From contig CAJKXG010000001.1 in NCBI GenBank assembly GCA_905203795.1, positions 1 to 19,697 on the forward strand: DNA of 19,697 bases. The letters run 5' to 3'. The DNA is from an uncultured Oscillospiraceae bacterium. Its GTDB lineage: Bacteria > Bacillota > Clostridia > Oscillospirales > Acutalibacteraceae. Numbering within the stretch: position 1 is the stretch's first letter; the number at the start of each line of letters is the position of its first letter. The notes beneath the pieces are model-generated. The model was not told where the DNA came from, ran no database searches, and saw only the letters and a program-made list of their open reading frames with translations. This document shows positions 1-5,860 of this stretch, in pieces. Made by a program: the position numbers and the translations under genes.

Positions 1-2
1 TG

Positions 3-1580
3 CAGCGTTTCGGCGGCACGCTGACCTTCGGCTATTTCAGCACAGCGTATGAGATTTACACTCCGATCTACGTGATTGCGACCGCCGGACTGCCGGTGGC
101 GGTGTCCCGTCTGGTGTCCGAACGGGTGGCGCTCGGACGGTATCGGGATGTAAAAACCATTTATGGCGTGGCGCGTTCCGCCTTTTTGCTGACCGGCACG
201 ATCGGGTTTATCGCGATGCTCATCGCCTCCTTCCTGTATCCGGTGTATGTGGCGGGCAACGCGGAAAGCCGTTGGGCCATGATGGTCATGGCGCCGGCGG
301 TGTTCTGCTGCTGTATGGTATCGGCGCACCGCGGATTGTACGAAGGCATGCGCAATATGACGCCGACAGCGGTATCGCAAGTCATCGAGGCGTTGGGCAA
401 GCTGGTGCTGGGACTGGGGCTGGCGTACATCGGTCATCGGCTCGGTTGGAAAGAGCCGTTCGTTGCCACCGCCGCCATGGCAGGCGTCACCATCGGCACG
501 ATTTTCGCGCTGCTGTATATGATGGTGCGCTATCATCGTCACGGTACCGGCATTGCCCAAAGCGAGCTCATTTCCTCGCCGCCGTCTATCACGCGCAAAA
601 GCGCTTTGAAAATGCTGCTCGCCATTGCCATTCCTGTGGCACTCGGCTCAGTCGCCACACAGCTGACCAATTTGATCGACGTCGCCTCGTTGCAAAGATG
701 TCTCAAAAATGTCATCACCGATAACGGCGATACGATCCGCGCCATGTATGAGACGCAATTGACAGCGGACGGGGTGGACAACAGCGTGAAGGAAATAGCC
801 ACATGGCTATACGGTAACCGTGGTATCGCCATGACCTATGTCAATCTGATTCCCAATTTGACGTTGACATTCGGCATCAGCGCCTTGCCCGCGATCACAG
901 CCGCTTGGGCGATCAAGGATCGCAGACAAATTCGTTCCACGGTGGAATCCGTGTTGCGTATTACCCTGCTGTTGGCGATGCCGTCCGGTATCGGCATGGC
1001 GATGCTCGGCAAACCGCTGATGTATTTGATCTACAATGAATCGGTTGCGTCTGTGGTCGGACCGTTGCTGAACGTGTTGGGCATTGCGGTGATTTTTATT
1101 TGCTTGATCGCGCCGATCAACGCCATCTTTCAAGCGGTCGGTCGTGCCGATCTGCCGGTGAAAATCATACTGGTGGGCGGCGTTGTCAAACTGGCACTCA
1201 ATTTGATACTGGTGAGCATCCCTTCCGTCAATATCATGGGCTCCGCCATCAGCACGCTGGCGTGTTATGTGGTCATGGTTGTGATCAGTATGGTGATGCT
1301 TCTGAAAACCGTGCGCATTCGTCTGCATTTCGGAACAGTGGTGCTGAAACCGCTGGTCGCGGCATTGCTTTGCGGGCTTTCTGCGTACGGCGTCAACTAT
1401 TTGCTGTGCGCCATGTCCCTGAATCAACGCATTTCGGTGCTGATCGCCTTGATTTGTGCCGTCATTGTGTATATTTTTGCTCTCCTGTTTTTGAGAATTC
1501 TGACGAAAGATGATGTTTTGATGCTTCCAAAGGGAGAAAAAATCGCGCAACTACTTGCAAAATATCACTGGATAGGGTAA
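3..1580 (+). CDS. MurJ/SpoVB-like (YabM-type) lipid-linked oligosaccharide flippase, 5' end cut off
   Basis: This is a multi-pass membrane protein of the MOP superfamily, close to SpoVB/YabM polysaccharide-biosynthesis flippases, which move lipid-linked glycan precursors across the cytoplasmic membrane. The frame is open to the left edge, giving 525 codons, and the residues there (GYFSTAYEIYTP, then ATAGLPVAVSRLVSE) match the conserved first transmembrane region of the family. I judge that about 35-45 N-terminal residues are missing, and that the internal GTG at 72 is not the real start. Around ten further hydrophobic segments follow. A hydrophilic insert near residues 225-265 lies before the GIAMTYVNLIPNLTLTFGISALP segment region. 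The neighbours mazG, hup and rqcP fit the Bacillus yabM-yabN-yabO order, which supports a YabM-type identity. The substrate, spore cortex or vegetative wall precursor, cannot be told from sequence. The family call is firm; the subfamily is less so. Confidence 0.88.
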   Translation, partial: QRFGGTLTFGYFSTAYEIYTPIYVIATAGLPVAVSRLVSERVALGRYRDVKTIYGVARSAFLLTGTIGFIAMLIASFLYPVYVAGNAESRWAMMVMAPAVFCCCMVSAHRGLYEGMRNMTPTAVSQVIEALGKLVLGLGLAYIGHRLGWKEPFVATAAMAGVTIGTIFALLYMMVRYHRHGTGIAQSELISSPPSITRKSALKMLLAIAIPVALGSVATQLTNLIDVASLQRCLKNVITDNGDTIRAMYETQLTADGVDNSVKEIATWLYGNRGIAMTYVNLIPNLTLTFGISALPAITAAWAIKDRRQIRSTVESVLRITLLLAMPSGIGMAMLGKPLMYLIYNESVASVVGPLLNVLGIAVIFICLIAPINAIFQAVGRADLPVKIILVGGVVKLALNLILVSIPSVNIMGSAISTLACYVVMVVISMVMLLKTVRIRLHFGTVVLKPLVAALLCGLSAYGVNYLLCAMSLNQRISVLIALICAVIVYIFALLFLRILTKDDVLMLPKGEKIAQLLAKYHWIG

Positions 1581-1583
1581 AAT
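1555..1583 (+). promoter_or_regulatory. Predicted sigma-A promoter for mazG
   Basis: TTGCAA (1555-1560) and TAAAAT (1578-1583) are separated by 17 nt. The -35 matches TTGACA at 4 of 6 bases and the -10 matches TATAAT at 5 of 6. The -10 begins on the TAA stop codon of the upstream flippase gene, so mazG may be transcribed on its own as well as by read-through. Confidence 0.6.
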
Positions 1584-1613
1584 AGTGTTCAGAATGAGTT
1601 GAAGGTGCTGAAT

Positions 1614-2420
1614 ATGCCGCATAAGTTTCCGATAAAAGAGCAGTATACGATCGATGATTTGATCGAAATCATGGCGATTCTTCGTTCGCCGACAGGCTGT
1701 CCGTGGGATCGTGAACAAACACATGAAAGCATCCGTTCCAATTTGCTGGAGGAAACACACGAGGCGATCGAAGCCATCAACGCCAAAGACCTCGACGGTC
1801 TGAAGGAAGAGCTCGGCGACGTGCTGATGCAGGTGATCTTTCACGCGCAGATGGAAGAAGAAGCGGGCCATTTCACCTTTGACGATGTGGCGGACGGGGT
1901 TTGTAAAAAGCTGATCGTGCGGCATCCGCATGTGTTTGGCGATACGTCTGCCGAGGATTCTGCCGCCGTGTTGCGCAATTGGGACGCCATCAAACGCAAG
2001 ACGAAGGGGGAAGGCACGACCCAAGCGGATCTGCTTCGCAATGTGCCGCGTTCTTTGCCGGCACTGATGCGAGCGGGCAAGGTGCAGAATCGTGCCAAAC
2101 GCGTGGGCTTCGATTGGCCGGATGTGTCCGGCGCATTGGAAGCGCTCGACAGCGAGTTGGCAGAGTTTCACGAAGCGGTTGCGAGCGGTGATCCTGCGGC
2201 AATCGAAGAAGAATTGGGCGATCTGCTGTTTTCCGCCGTCAACGTATCCCGTTTTGTGGATACCGATGCGGAACAGTCGTTGACGACTGCCACCGATAAA
2301 TTCATCCGTCGCTTTGATCGGGTGGAACAGCTCGCGGCAGAACGCGGGATTGAGTTGTCGTCAGCCACATTGGAAACGTTGGATGCCTTGTGGGCGGAGG
2401 CAAAACAACAAACAAAATAA
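1614..2420 (+). CDS. mazG: MazG nucleoside triphosphate pyrophosphohydrolase
   Basis: The product is a cytoplasmic all-alpha NTP pyrophosphohydrolase that cleaves (d)NTPs to NMP and PPi, a nucleotide-pool house-cleaning role. From the ATG at 1614 it has 268 residues, close to the usual ~263 of full-length MazG. Both tandem MazG domains are visible. The first has EExxE at 46-50 and EELGD at 65-69; the second has ELAE at 181-184 and EELGD at 199-203. The signature GCPWDREQTHESI lies at 28-40. The frame could open at TTG 1599, but GAAGGTG at 1601-1607 sits 6 nt before ATG 1614, so I prefer that start. Unlike Bacillus YabN it lacks the N-terminal tetrapyrrole-methylase-like domain. It sits between the flippase gene and hup. 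The family is certain; the physiological substrate is not known. Confidence 0.95.
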   Translation: MPHKFPIKEQYTIDDLIEIMAILRSPTGCPWDREQTHESIRSNLLEETHEAIEAINAKDLDGLKEELGDVLMQVIFHAQMEEEAGHFTFDDVADGVCKKLIVRHPHVFGDTSAEDSAAVLRNWDAIKRKTKGEGTTQADLLRNVPRSLPALMRAGKVQNRAKRVGFDWPDVSGALEALDSELAEFHEAVASGDPAAIEEELGDLLFSAVNVSRFVDTDAEQSLTTATDKFIRRFDRVEQLAAERGIELSSATLETLDALWAEAKQQTK

Positions 2421-2518
2421 ACCGTCCGTTCCAACTTGTCCAAGCGCGGTGCGCATGCTATGCGACCCGTTGGTGATAAAGCGTAAAGCTACGCTGAAAT
2501 TTATGGAGGTATGTGAAA

Positions 2519-2794
2519 ATGAAGAAAGTGGAATTGATTGCATCTGTTGCGGAGAAAACCGGTCTGACGAAAAAAGACGCTGAAAAAGCTGTCGCGGCTG
2601 TTCTGGATTCCATCGTGGAAGCCGTTGCGTCCGGCGATAAGGTGCAGGTTGTCGGTTTCGGCACGTTTGAGGTTCGTACACGTGAGGCGAGAACCGGTCG
2701 TAACCCGCGCACGAAGGAGACCATCACCATTCCGGCTTCCAAACAGCCCGTGTTCAAAGCCGGCAGCGCTTTCAAGGATGCCGTTGCGAAGTAA
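2519..2794 (+). CDS. hup: HU family histone-like DNA-binding protein
   Basis: This is a 91-residue nucleoid protein that binds and bends DNA as a dimer. It has the full HU layout: N-terminal helices (residues 3-38), the conserved GFGTFEVR turn (46-53), and the DNA-intercalating beta arm with R61-N62-P63 followed by [18 protein letters not shown] at 2513 is in frame, but GGAGGT at 2505-2510 is only 2 nt from it and 8 nt from the ATG at 2519, so ATG 2519 is the likely start. The codon choice is strongly biased, as expected for an abundant protein. It lies 98 nt after mazG and 75 nt before rqcP. I see no strong promoter in the 98-nt gap. A perfect hairpin follows the stop codon. Whether it is HU or an HU-like paralogue cannot be settled here. 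Confidence 0.95.
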   Translation: MKKVELIASVAEKTGLTKKDAEKAVAAVLDSIVEAVASGDKVQVVGFGTFEVRTREARTGRNPRTKETITIPASKQPVFKAGSAFKDAVAK

Positions 2795-2808
2795 TTAGCA
2801 GGACTATG

Positions 2809-2839
2809 AAGAAGCCGCCCTTTATACGGGCGGCTTCTT
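2809..2839 (+). terminator. Hairpin after hup (terminator or attenuator)
   Basis: A perfect 12-bp stem (2809-2820 with 2828-2839) has a 7-nt loop. Only a short, interrupted T run follows (TTATGTCTT), so termination may be partial. That would let some transcription continue into rqcP 30 nt downstream while giving hup the higher expression. Confidence 0.6.
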
Positions 2840-2869
2840 ATGTCTTGATAAAACGAGAGGAGACATATC

Positions 2870-3109
2870 ATGCGGTTGGATAAATATTTGAAAGTATCCC
2901 GTCTGATCAAGCGACGCACCGTGGCAAACGAAGCGTGCGATGCCGGACGGGTATTGGTCAACGACAAACCGGCACGCGCCTCGTATGACGTGAAAGTCGG
3001 CGATGTGTTGTCGATCCAGCTTGGCGCGAGAGAACTGCGGGCTGAGGTAGTTGCTGTGGAAGAGACGGTTGCCAAAAACGACGCTGCCTTGCTGTATAAA
3101 CTGCTGTAG
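2870..3109 (+). CDS. rqcP: S4-domain RNA-binding protein RqcP (YabO/Hsp15-like)
   Basis: This 79-residue protein is made up almost entirely of an S4 RNA-binding domain: MRLDKYLKVSRLIKRRTVANEACDAG at residues 1-26, then GRVLVNDKPA and the KVGDVLSIQLG strand. Family members (YabO/RqcP in Bacillus, Hsp15 in E. coli) bind obstructed 50S subunits carrying peptidyl-tRNA. In Firmicutes they work with RqcH in C-terminal alanine tailing during ribosome quality control. The ATG at 2870 has GAGAGGAG at 2855-2862 with a 7-nt gap. The position after mazG and hup matches the conserved yabN-yabO order. The usual downstream genes yabP, yabQ and divIC are absent here, replaced by a tRNA gene. Confidence 0.93.
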   Translation: MRLDKYLKVSRLIKRRTVANEACDAGRVLVNDKPARASYDVKVGDVLSIQLGARELRAEVVAVEETVAKNDAALLYKLL

Positions 3110-3142
3110 ATGAAGTTTTCAAAAGAAAGTCCGTCAAAGGAC

Positions 3143-3171
3143 TTGCGAAAGCCGAAAAGCTGTGGTACAAT
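3143..3171 (+). promoter_or_regulatory. Predicted sigma-A promoter for tRNA-Leu
   Basis: TTGCGA (3143-3148) and TACAAT (3166-3171) are separated by exactly 17 nt, with an extended -10 (TGTGG just before TACAAT). The tRNA begins 38 nt after the -10, so a short 5' leader is expected. There is no other gene between. Confidence 0.75.
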
Positions 3172-3208
3172 AACGGGAGTGTTTTCGGCACGTCGTCCAC
3201 GAGCATTT

Positions 3209-3290
3209 GCGGGCGTGGCGGAACGGCAGACGCGCCGGTCTTAGGAGCCGGTACTTCGGTGTAAGGGTTCAAGTCCCTTCGCCCGCACCA
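3209..3290 (+). tRNA. tRNA-Leu, anticodon UAG
   Basis: This is a class II tRNA. The acceptor arm GCGGGCG (3209-3215) pairs with CGCCCGC (3280-3286), followed by A and an encoded CCA (3288-3290). The anticodon stem CCGGT/GCCGG closes a 7-base loop CTTAGGA (3240-3246), giving anticodon TAG (3242-3244), which reads CUN leucine codons. The 11-nt variable arm (3252-3262, TACTTCGGTGT) is typical of leucine. The T arm AAGGG-TTCAAGT-CCCTT (3263-3279) is intact. It has its own promoter upstream and a terminator 3 nt downstream, so it is transcribed alone. Confidence 0.97.
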
Positions 3291-3292
3291 CA

Positions 3293-3333
3293 CCTGCGGT
3301 GAGCAAGTCGCGCACCGCAGGCTTTTCTTTTTG
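3293..3333 (+). terminator. Rho-independent terminator of tRNA-Leu
   Basis: A perfect 9-bp stem (CCTGCGGTG 3293-3301 with CACCGCAGG 3313-3321) has an 11-nt loop and is followed by CTTTTCTTTTTG. It starts 2 nt after the encoded CCA end. Confidence 0.85.
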
Positions 3334-3383
3334 TTTATCCACAGATTCCCGCGTTTTGTCCGACATATTTTCTGTTACATTGT

Positions 3384-3421
3384 GCCGCCGTCGCGGTCAG
3401 CGCCTTGACCGCAACGGCGGC
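3384..3421. repeat. Long inverted repeat between tRNA-Leu and the araC-type gene
   Basis: Arms 3384-3399 and 3406-3421 pair over 16 positions with one mismatch, around a 6-nt loop. No T run directly follows on either strand, so it is not a standard terminator. It could be a relic terminator, an mRNA-stabilising hairpin or a regulator site. The rest of the 233-nt gap (3291-3523) holds the tRNA terminator and no supported gene. Confidence 0.6.
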
Positions 3422-3523
3422 AATCACTTCGCATACTTTTTCACGTAATACGTCAAAACAGCAAGAAAGGTCGAGAGATCCGTTTCCCGTTGTAGTAGGA
3501 TAAACGCATCGGAGGTGAAGCGT

Positions 3524-4402
3524 GTGACGGAGCAAATATTGGCGGTACAGCGGATGCAGGAGTACATCGACGCCCATTCGGACGAGACGATCAATCTTGC
3601 GCAATTATCGGAGGTGTCCTTGTTTTCCCCATGGCATTCCTACAGACTTTTCAAGGAACACACCGGTTTTACCGTGGCGGAATACAGCAGACGATTGCGC
3701 CTATCCAAGTCCGCTTTGCGGCTGAAAGACAAGAACTGCCGCATTGCCGATGTGGCCTTTGACATGGGATTCGGCAGCGTCGATGGCTATCAGCGGGCAT
3801 TCCGCCGCGAGTTTGGCTGCAACCCGACCGAATACGCCAAATCAAGACCGCCCATCACACTCTTCGTTCCTTACGGTGTCAAATTTAAACACATGGAAAA
3901 GGATGCGATCGACATGGAAAATGTACAAAGTGTTTTTGTTCAACTGATCCGCAAGCCCGCACGGAAAGCGATCATTAAGCGCGGGGTCAAGGCAGAGCAG
4001 TATTTTGATTACTGCGCAGAGGTCGGCTGCGATGTGTGGGGATTGCTGATGAGCATGGATTCTCTTGACGGTGAACCTGTTTGTCTGTGGCTGCCGGAAC
4101 GATTCAAAAAGCCGAACACCTCCACCTATGTGCAGGGTGTGGAAGTGCCGCTGGATTACCAGGGCATTATCCCGGATGGCTTCGATGTCATCGAACTGCC
4201 GGCGTGCCAATATCTGATGTTTCAGGGGGAACCGTTCCGCGAAGAGGAGTACGACAAAGCGATTTTGGCAGTACAGCACGCGATGGATAAATACGATCCG
4301 ACCACGATCGGTTATGTGTGGGACGATGACAATCCTCGTATTCAGCTGGAACCCATTGGAAAAAGAGGGTATATGGAACTGAAAGCAGTAATCGAAAAAT
4401 AA
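3524..4402 (+). CDS. AraC family transcriptional regulator with GyrI-like ligand-binding domain
   Basis: This one-component regulator has 292 residues. The N-terminal ~107 residues form the double helix-turn-helix of the AraC/XylS family: the first helix pair covers LAQLSEVSLFSPWHSYRLFKEHTG (25-48), and the second carries IADVAFDMGFGSVDGYQRAFRREFGCNPTEY (74-104). The rest (about 133-292) is a GyrI-like/AraC effector-binding domain of the kind that binds hydrophobic small molecules in Rob and BmrR-type regulators. GTG 3515 opens the frame, but GGAGGTG at 3511-3517 overlaps it and lies 6 nt before GTG 3524, so 3524 is the better start. No transporter or enzyme target is adjacent and a terminator follows, so its regulon is probably elsewhere. 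The ligand is unknown. Confidence 0.9.
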   Translation: MTEQILAVQRMQEYIDAHSDETINLAQLSEVSLFSPWHSYRLFKEHTGFTVAEYSRRLRLSKSALRLKDKNCRIADVAFDMGFGSVDGYQRAFRREFGCNPTEYAKSRPPITLFVPYGVKFKHMEKDAIDMENVQSVFVQLIRKPARKAIIKRGVKAEQYFDYCAEVGCDVWGLLMSMDSLDGEPVCLWLPERFKKPNTSTYVQGVEVPLDYQGIIPDGFDVIELPACQYLMFQGEPFREEEYDKAILAVQHAMDKYDPTTIGYVWDDDNPRIQLEPIGKRGYMELKAVIEK

Positions 4403-4429
4403 TCTCCTTAAACATCAAATAACAGCAAA

Positions 4430-4457
4430 AAAACAGCTCTTTCGGGGGCTGTTTTTT
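4430..4457 (+). terminator. Rho-independent terminator after the araC-type gene
   Basis: AAAACAGC (4430-4437) pairs with GCTGTTTT (4448-4455) around a short G/C-closed loop containing TTCGG. The 3' arm runs into six T residues (4452-4457). It is 27 nt after the stop codon. Confidence 0.85.
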
Positions 4458-4577
4458 GCAAAATAATCGCGATGAATTTGCGTATAGCGGAAAGATCGTT
4501 TGCCGGCGAAACAAATAGCCGTCACAGACATAACGTTTCCTCGCGGTCGCATATATGTGAACTGAGGGGGAATGACG

Positions 4578-5243
4578 ATGCTGAATGTCCTGTGGGCGGT
4601 TTTAATGCTGGTGTCCATCGTCGCGGGTGTGGTGAACGGGCGTATGGAGGAGGTCAACAACGCGCTGTTAGGGGGCGGTGGAGCGGCCATCACGTTGTCG
4701 CTGTCGCTCGGCGGCGCGATGTGCTTGTGGGGCGGCTTGCTCCGCGTGGCGGAAAAAGCCGGTGTGACCGAACGGCTGAGTAAATGGATGTCACCGCTAA
4801 TGCGCCTGTTGTTTCCGGGATTGCCGCCGGACGGTGCGGCCTGTCGCGCCATTCTCATGAACATAGCGGCAAATTTGCTGGGACTCGGCAATGCTGCCAC
4901 CCCGTTCGGCATCAAGGCGATGGAAGAACTGCAAGCCTGCAATCCGCGTCCGGATTACGCGTCTCGGCATATGATCACGTTTGTGGTATTGAATACCGCT
5001 TCCATTCAACTACTTCCCACCACGGTTGCCACGCTGCGCTTAGAAGCGGGTTCATCCAGCCCGATGGTGATCCTGCCCGCCGTGTGGCTGACTTCTATCG
5101 GCGCTGCTGCCATGGCGGTGCTGACCGCCAAATTGCTGGGAAAGGAGCGAACCCCACGTGCAACAACTGACCATCTGGGCGGTGCCGTTGTTCGTCACCG
5201 TCATACTGGGAGCGGGTCTCGTCAAACGGGTTGCCATATTTGA
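4578..5243 (+). CDS. spmA: Spore maturation protein A
   Basis: This is an integral membrane protein of the SpmA family, needed with SpmB for proper dehydration of the spore core in Bacillus and Clostridium. The recognisable nucleoside-recognition (Gate) type region has NIAANLLGLGNAATPFGIKAM at residues 95-115 and ITFVVLNTASIQLLPTT at 133-149, with hydrophobic segments at 1-20, 33-55 and 162-187. ATG 4572 is in frame but only 1-2 nt from GAGGGGG (4564-4570). ATG 4578 has a 7-nt gap and is preferred, giving 221 residues. Family members usually end near 190-200. The last ~29 residues here are low in hydrophobicity and are read from DNA that also encodes the start of spmB, so the tail looks like an unconserved extension. 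The gene pair implies endospore formation. Confidence 0.93.
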   Translation: MLNVLWAVLMLVSIVAGVVNGRMEEVNNALLGGGGAAITLSLSLGGAMCLWGGLLRVAEKAGVTERLSKWMSPLMRLLFPGLPPDGAACRAILMNIAANLLGLGNAATPFGIKAMEELQACNPRPDYASRHMITFVVLNTASIQLLPTTVATLRLEAGSSSPMVILPAVWLTSIGAAAMAVLTAKLLGKERTPRATTDHLGGAVVRHRHTGSGSRQTGCHI

Positions 5244-5679
5244 CGAATTCACCACCGGTGCCGGAGATGGGCTGCGTACCTGCGTGCGGGTGCTGCCGTC
5301 TTTGGTCGCACTGATGACGGCGGTGGAAATGCTGCAAGCTTCCGGCATTACCGAACAAATCGCGTCGTTGCTGTCGTCTCCGGCAGCAGCAATCGGTTTT
5401 CCGCCGGAAGCATTGCCGCTGGCGTTTTTACGTCCGATCTCGGGTAGCGGTTCGCTTGCTGCACTCAAACAGGTGTTGTCTCACTATGGACCGGACAGCC
5501 ATGCAGGGCTGGTCGCCTGTGTGCTGCAATGCTCCACCGAAACCACCTTCTACACGATGGCGGTTTACTACGGTGCGGTACGGGTGCGGCATACCCGCCA
5601 CACCCTTGCGGCCGCGTCGATAGGGGATATCAGCGGCTTGATTTTTGCAGCGTTTACCGTGCGAATCCTGTTGCTTTGA
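5158..5679 (+). CDS. spmB: Spore maturation protein B
   Basis: This 173-residue membrane protein is the partner of SpmA in spore core dehydration. Family marks are VAIFDEFTTGAGDGLRT (25-41), RPISGSGSLAALKQ (92-105) and CSTETTFYTMAVYYGAV (125-141), with hydrophobic segments at 5-22, 46-60 and 158-173. The start is GTG 5158, preceded by AAAGGAG at 5141-5147 with a 10-nt gap. The N-terminus begins where SpmB proteins normally do, so the 86-nt overlap with spmA is real unless the spmA stop has shifted. The length matches the family (about 170-180). Translational coupling with spmA is likely. The next gene, adhE, has its own promoter. Confidence 0.93.
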   Translation: MQQLTIWAVPLFVTVILGAGLVKRVAIFDEFTTGAGDGLRTCVRVLPSLVALMTAVEMLQASGITEQIASLLSSPAAAIGFPPEALPLAFLRPISGSGSLAALKQVLSHYGPDSHAGLVACVLQCSTETTFYTMAVYYGAVRVRHTRHTLAAASIGDISGLIFAAFTVRILLL

Positions 5680-5703
5680 ACACAATTCCCTCTCGGATTG
5701 TGT
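5680..5703 (+). terminator. Possible weak terminator after spmB
   Basis: ACACAAT (5680-5686) pairs perfectly with ATTGTGT (5697-5703) across a 10-nt loop that could add two G-C pairs. The following ATTTCTC is only weakly T-rich. It overlaps the spmB stop codon. Confidence 0.35.
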
Positions 5704-5756
5704 ATTTCTCACAAAGCGTGACTTCTTCGCTTGTTTATAATTATGTAAGCGGTCTC

Positions 5757-5785
5757 TTGACGATTGCTTTTATTCATGATAAACT
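5757..5785 (+). promoter_or_regulatory. Strong sigma-A promoter of adhE
   Basis: TTGACG (5757-5762) and TAAACT (5780-5785) are separated by 17 nt, with an extended -10 (TGA immediately before TAAACT). Transcription should start near 5792, leaving a leader of about 70 nt before adhE. It is the only convincing promoter upstream of the six genes ending at 13829. Confidence 0.75.
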
Positions 5786-5794
5786 TAAGCTACA

Positions 5795-5812
5795 TTGTTA
5801 AAAAAATATCAA
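5795..5812. promoter_or_regulatory. Candidate Rex (NADH/NAD+ sensor) operator
   Basis: TTGTTAAAAAAATATCAA matches the clostridial Rex consensus TTGTTAAnnnnTTAACAA at 12 of 14 defined positions. The left half is perfect and the right half is 5 of 7. It lies 9 nt after the -10, directly over and just past the predicted transcription start, where a bound repressor would block initiation. Rex releases DNA when NADH is high, and adhE is a classical Rex target in Clostridia. No rex gene is in the window. Confidence 0.6.
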
Positions 5813-5860
5813 GCAAGTGAATTTTGCTTTTTGGTAGTTTCAGAAAGGATGGTCACGACG

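Noticed and set aside
2436..2464. Promoter for hup (TTGTCC and TATGCG, 17 nt apart)
   Set aside because: Both hexamers match the consensus at only about half of their positions, which is not enough to call.
4459..4571. Sporulation-type (sigma-E or sigma-G) promoter before spmA
   Set aside because: CATATATG and nearby ACATAA loosely resemble such elements, but the start would fall almost on the ribosome binding site and the match is weak.
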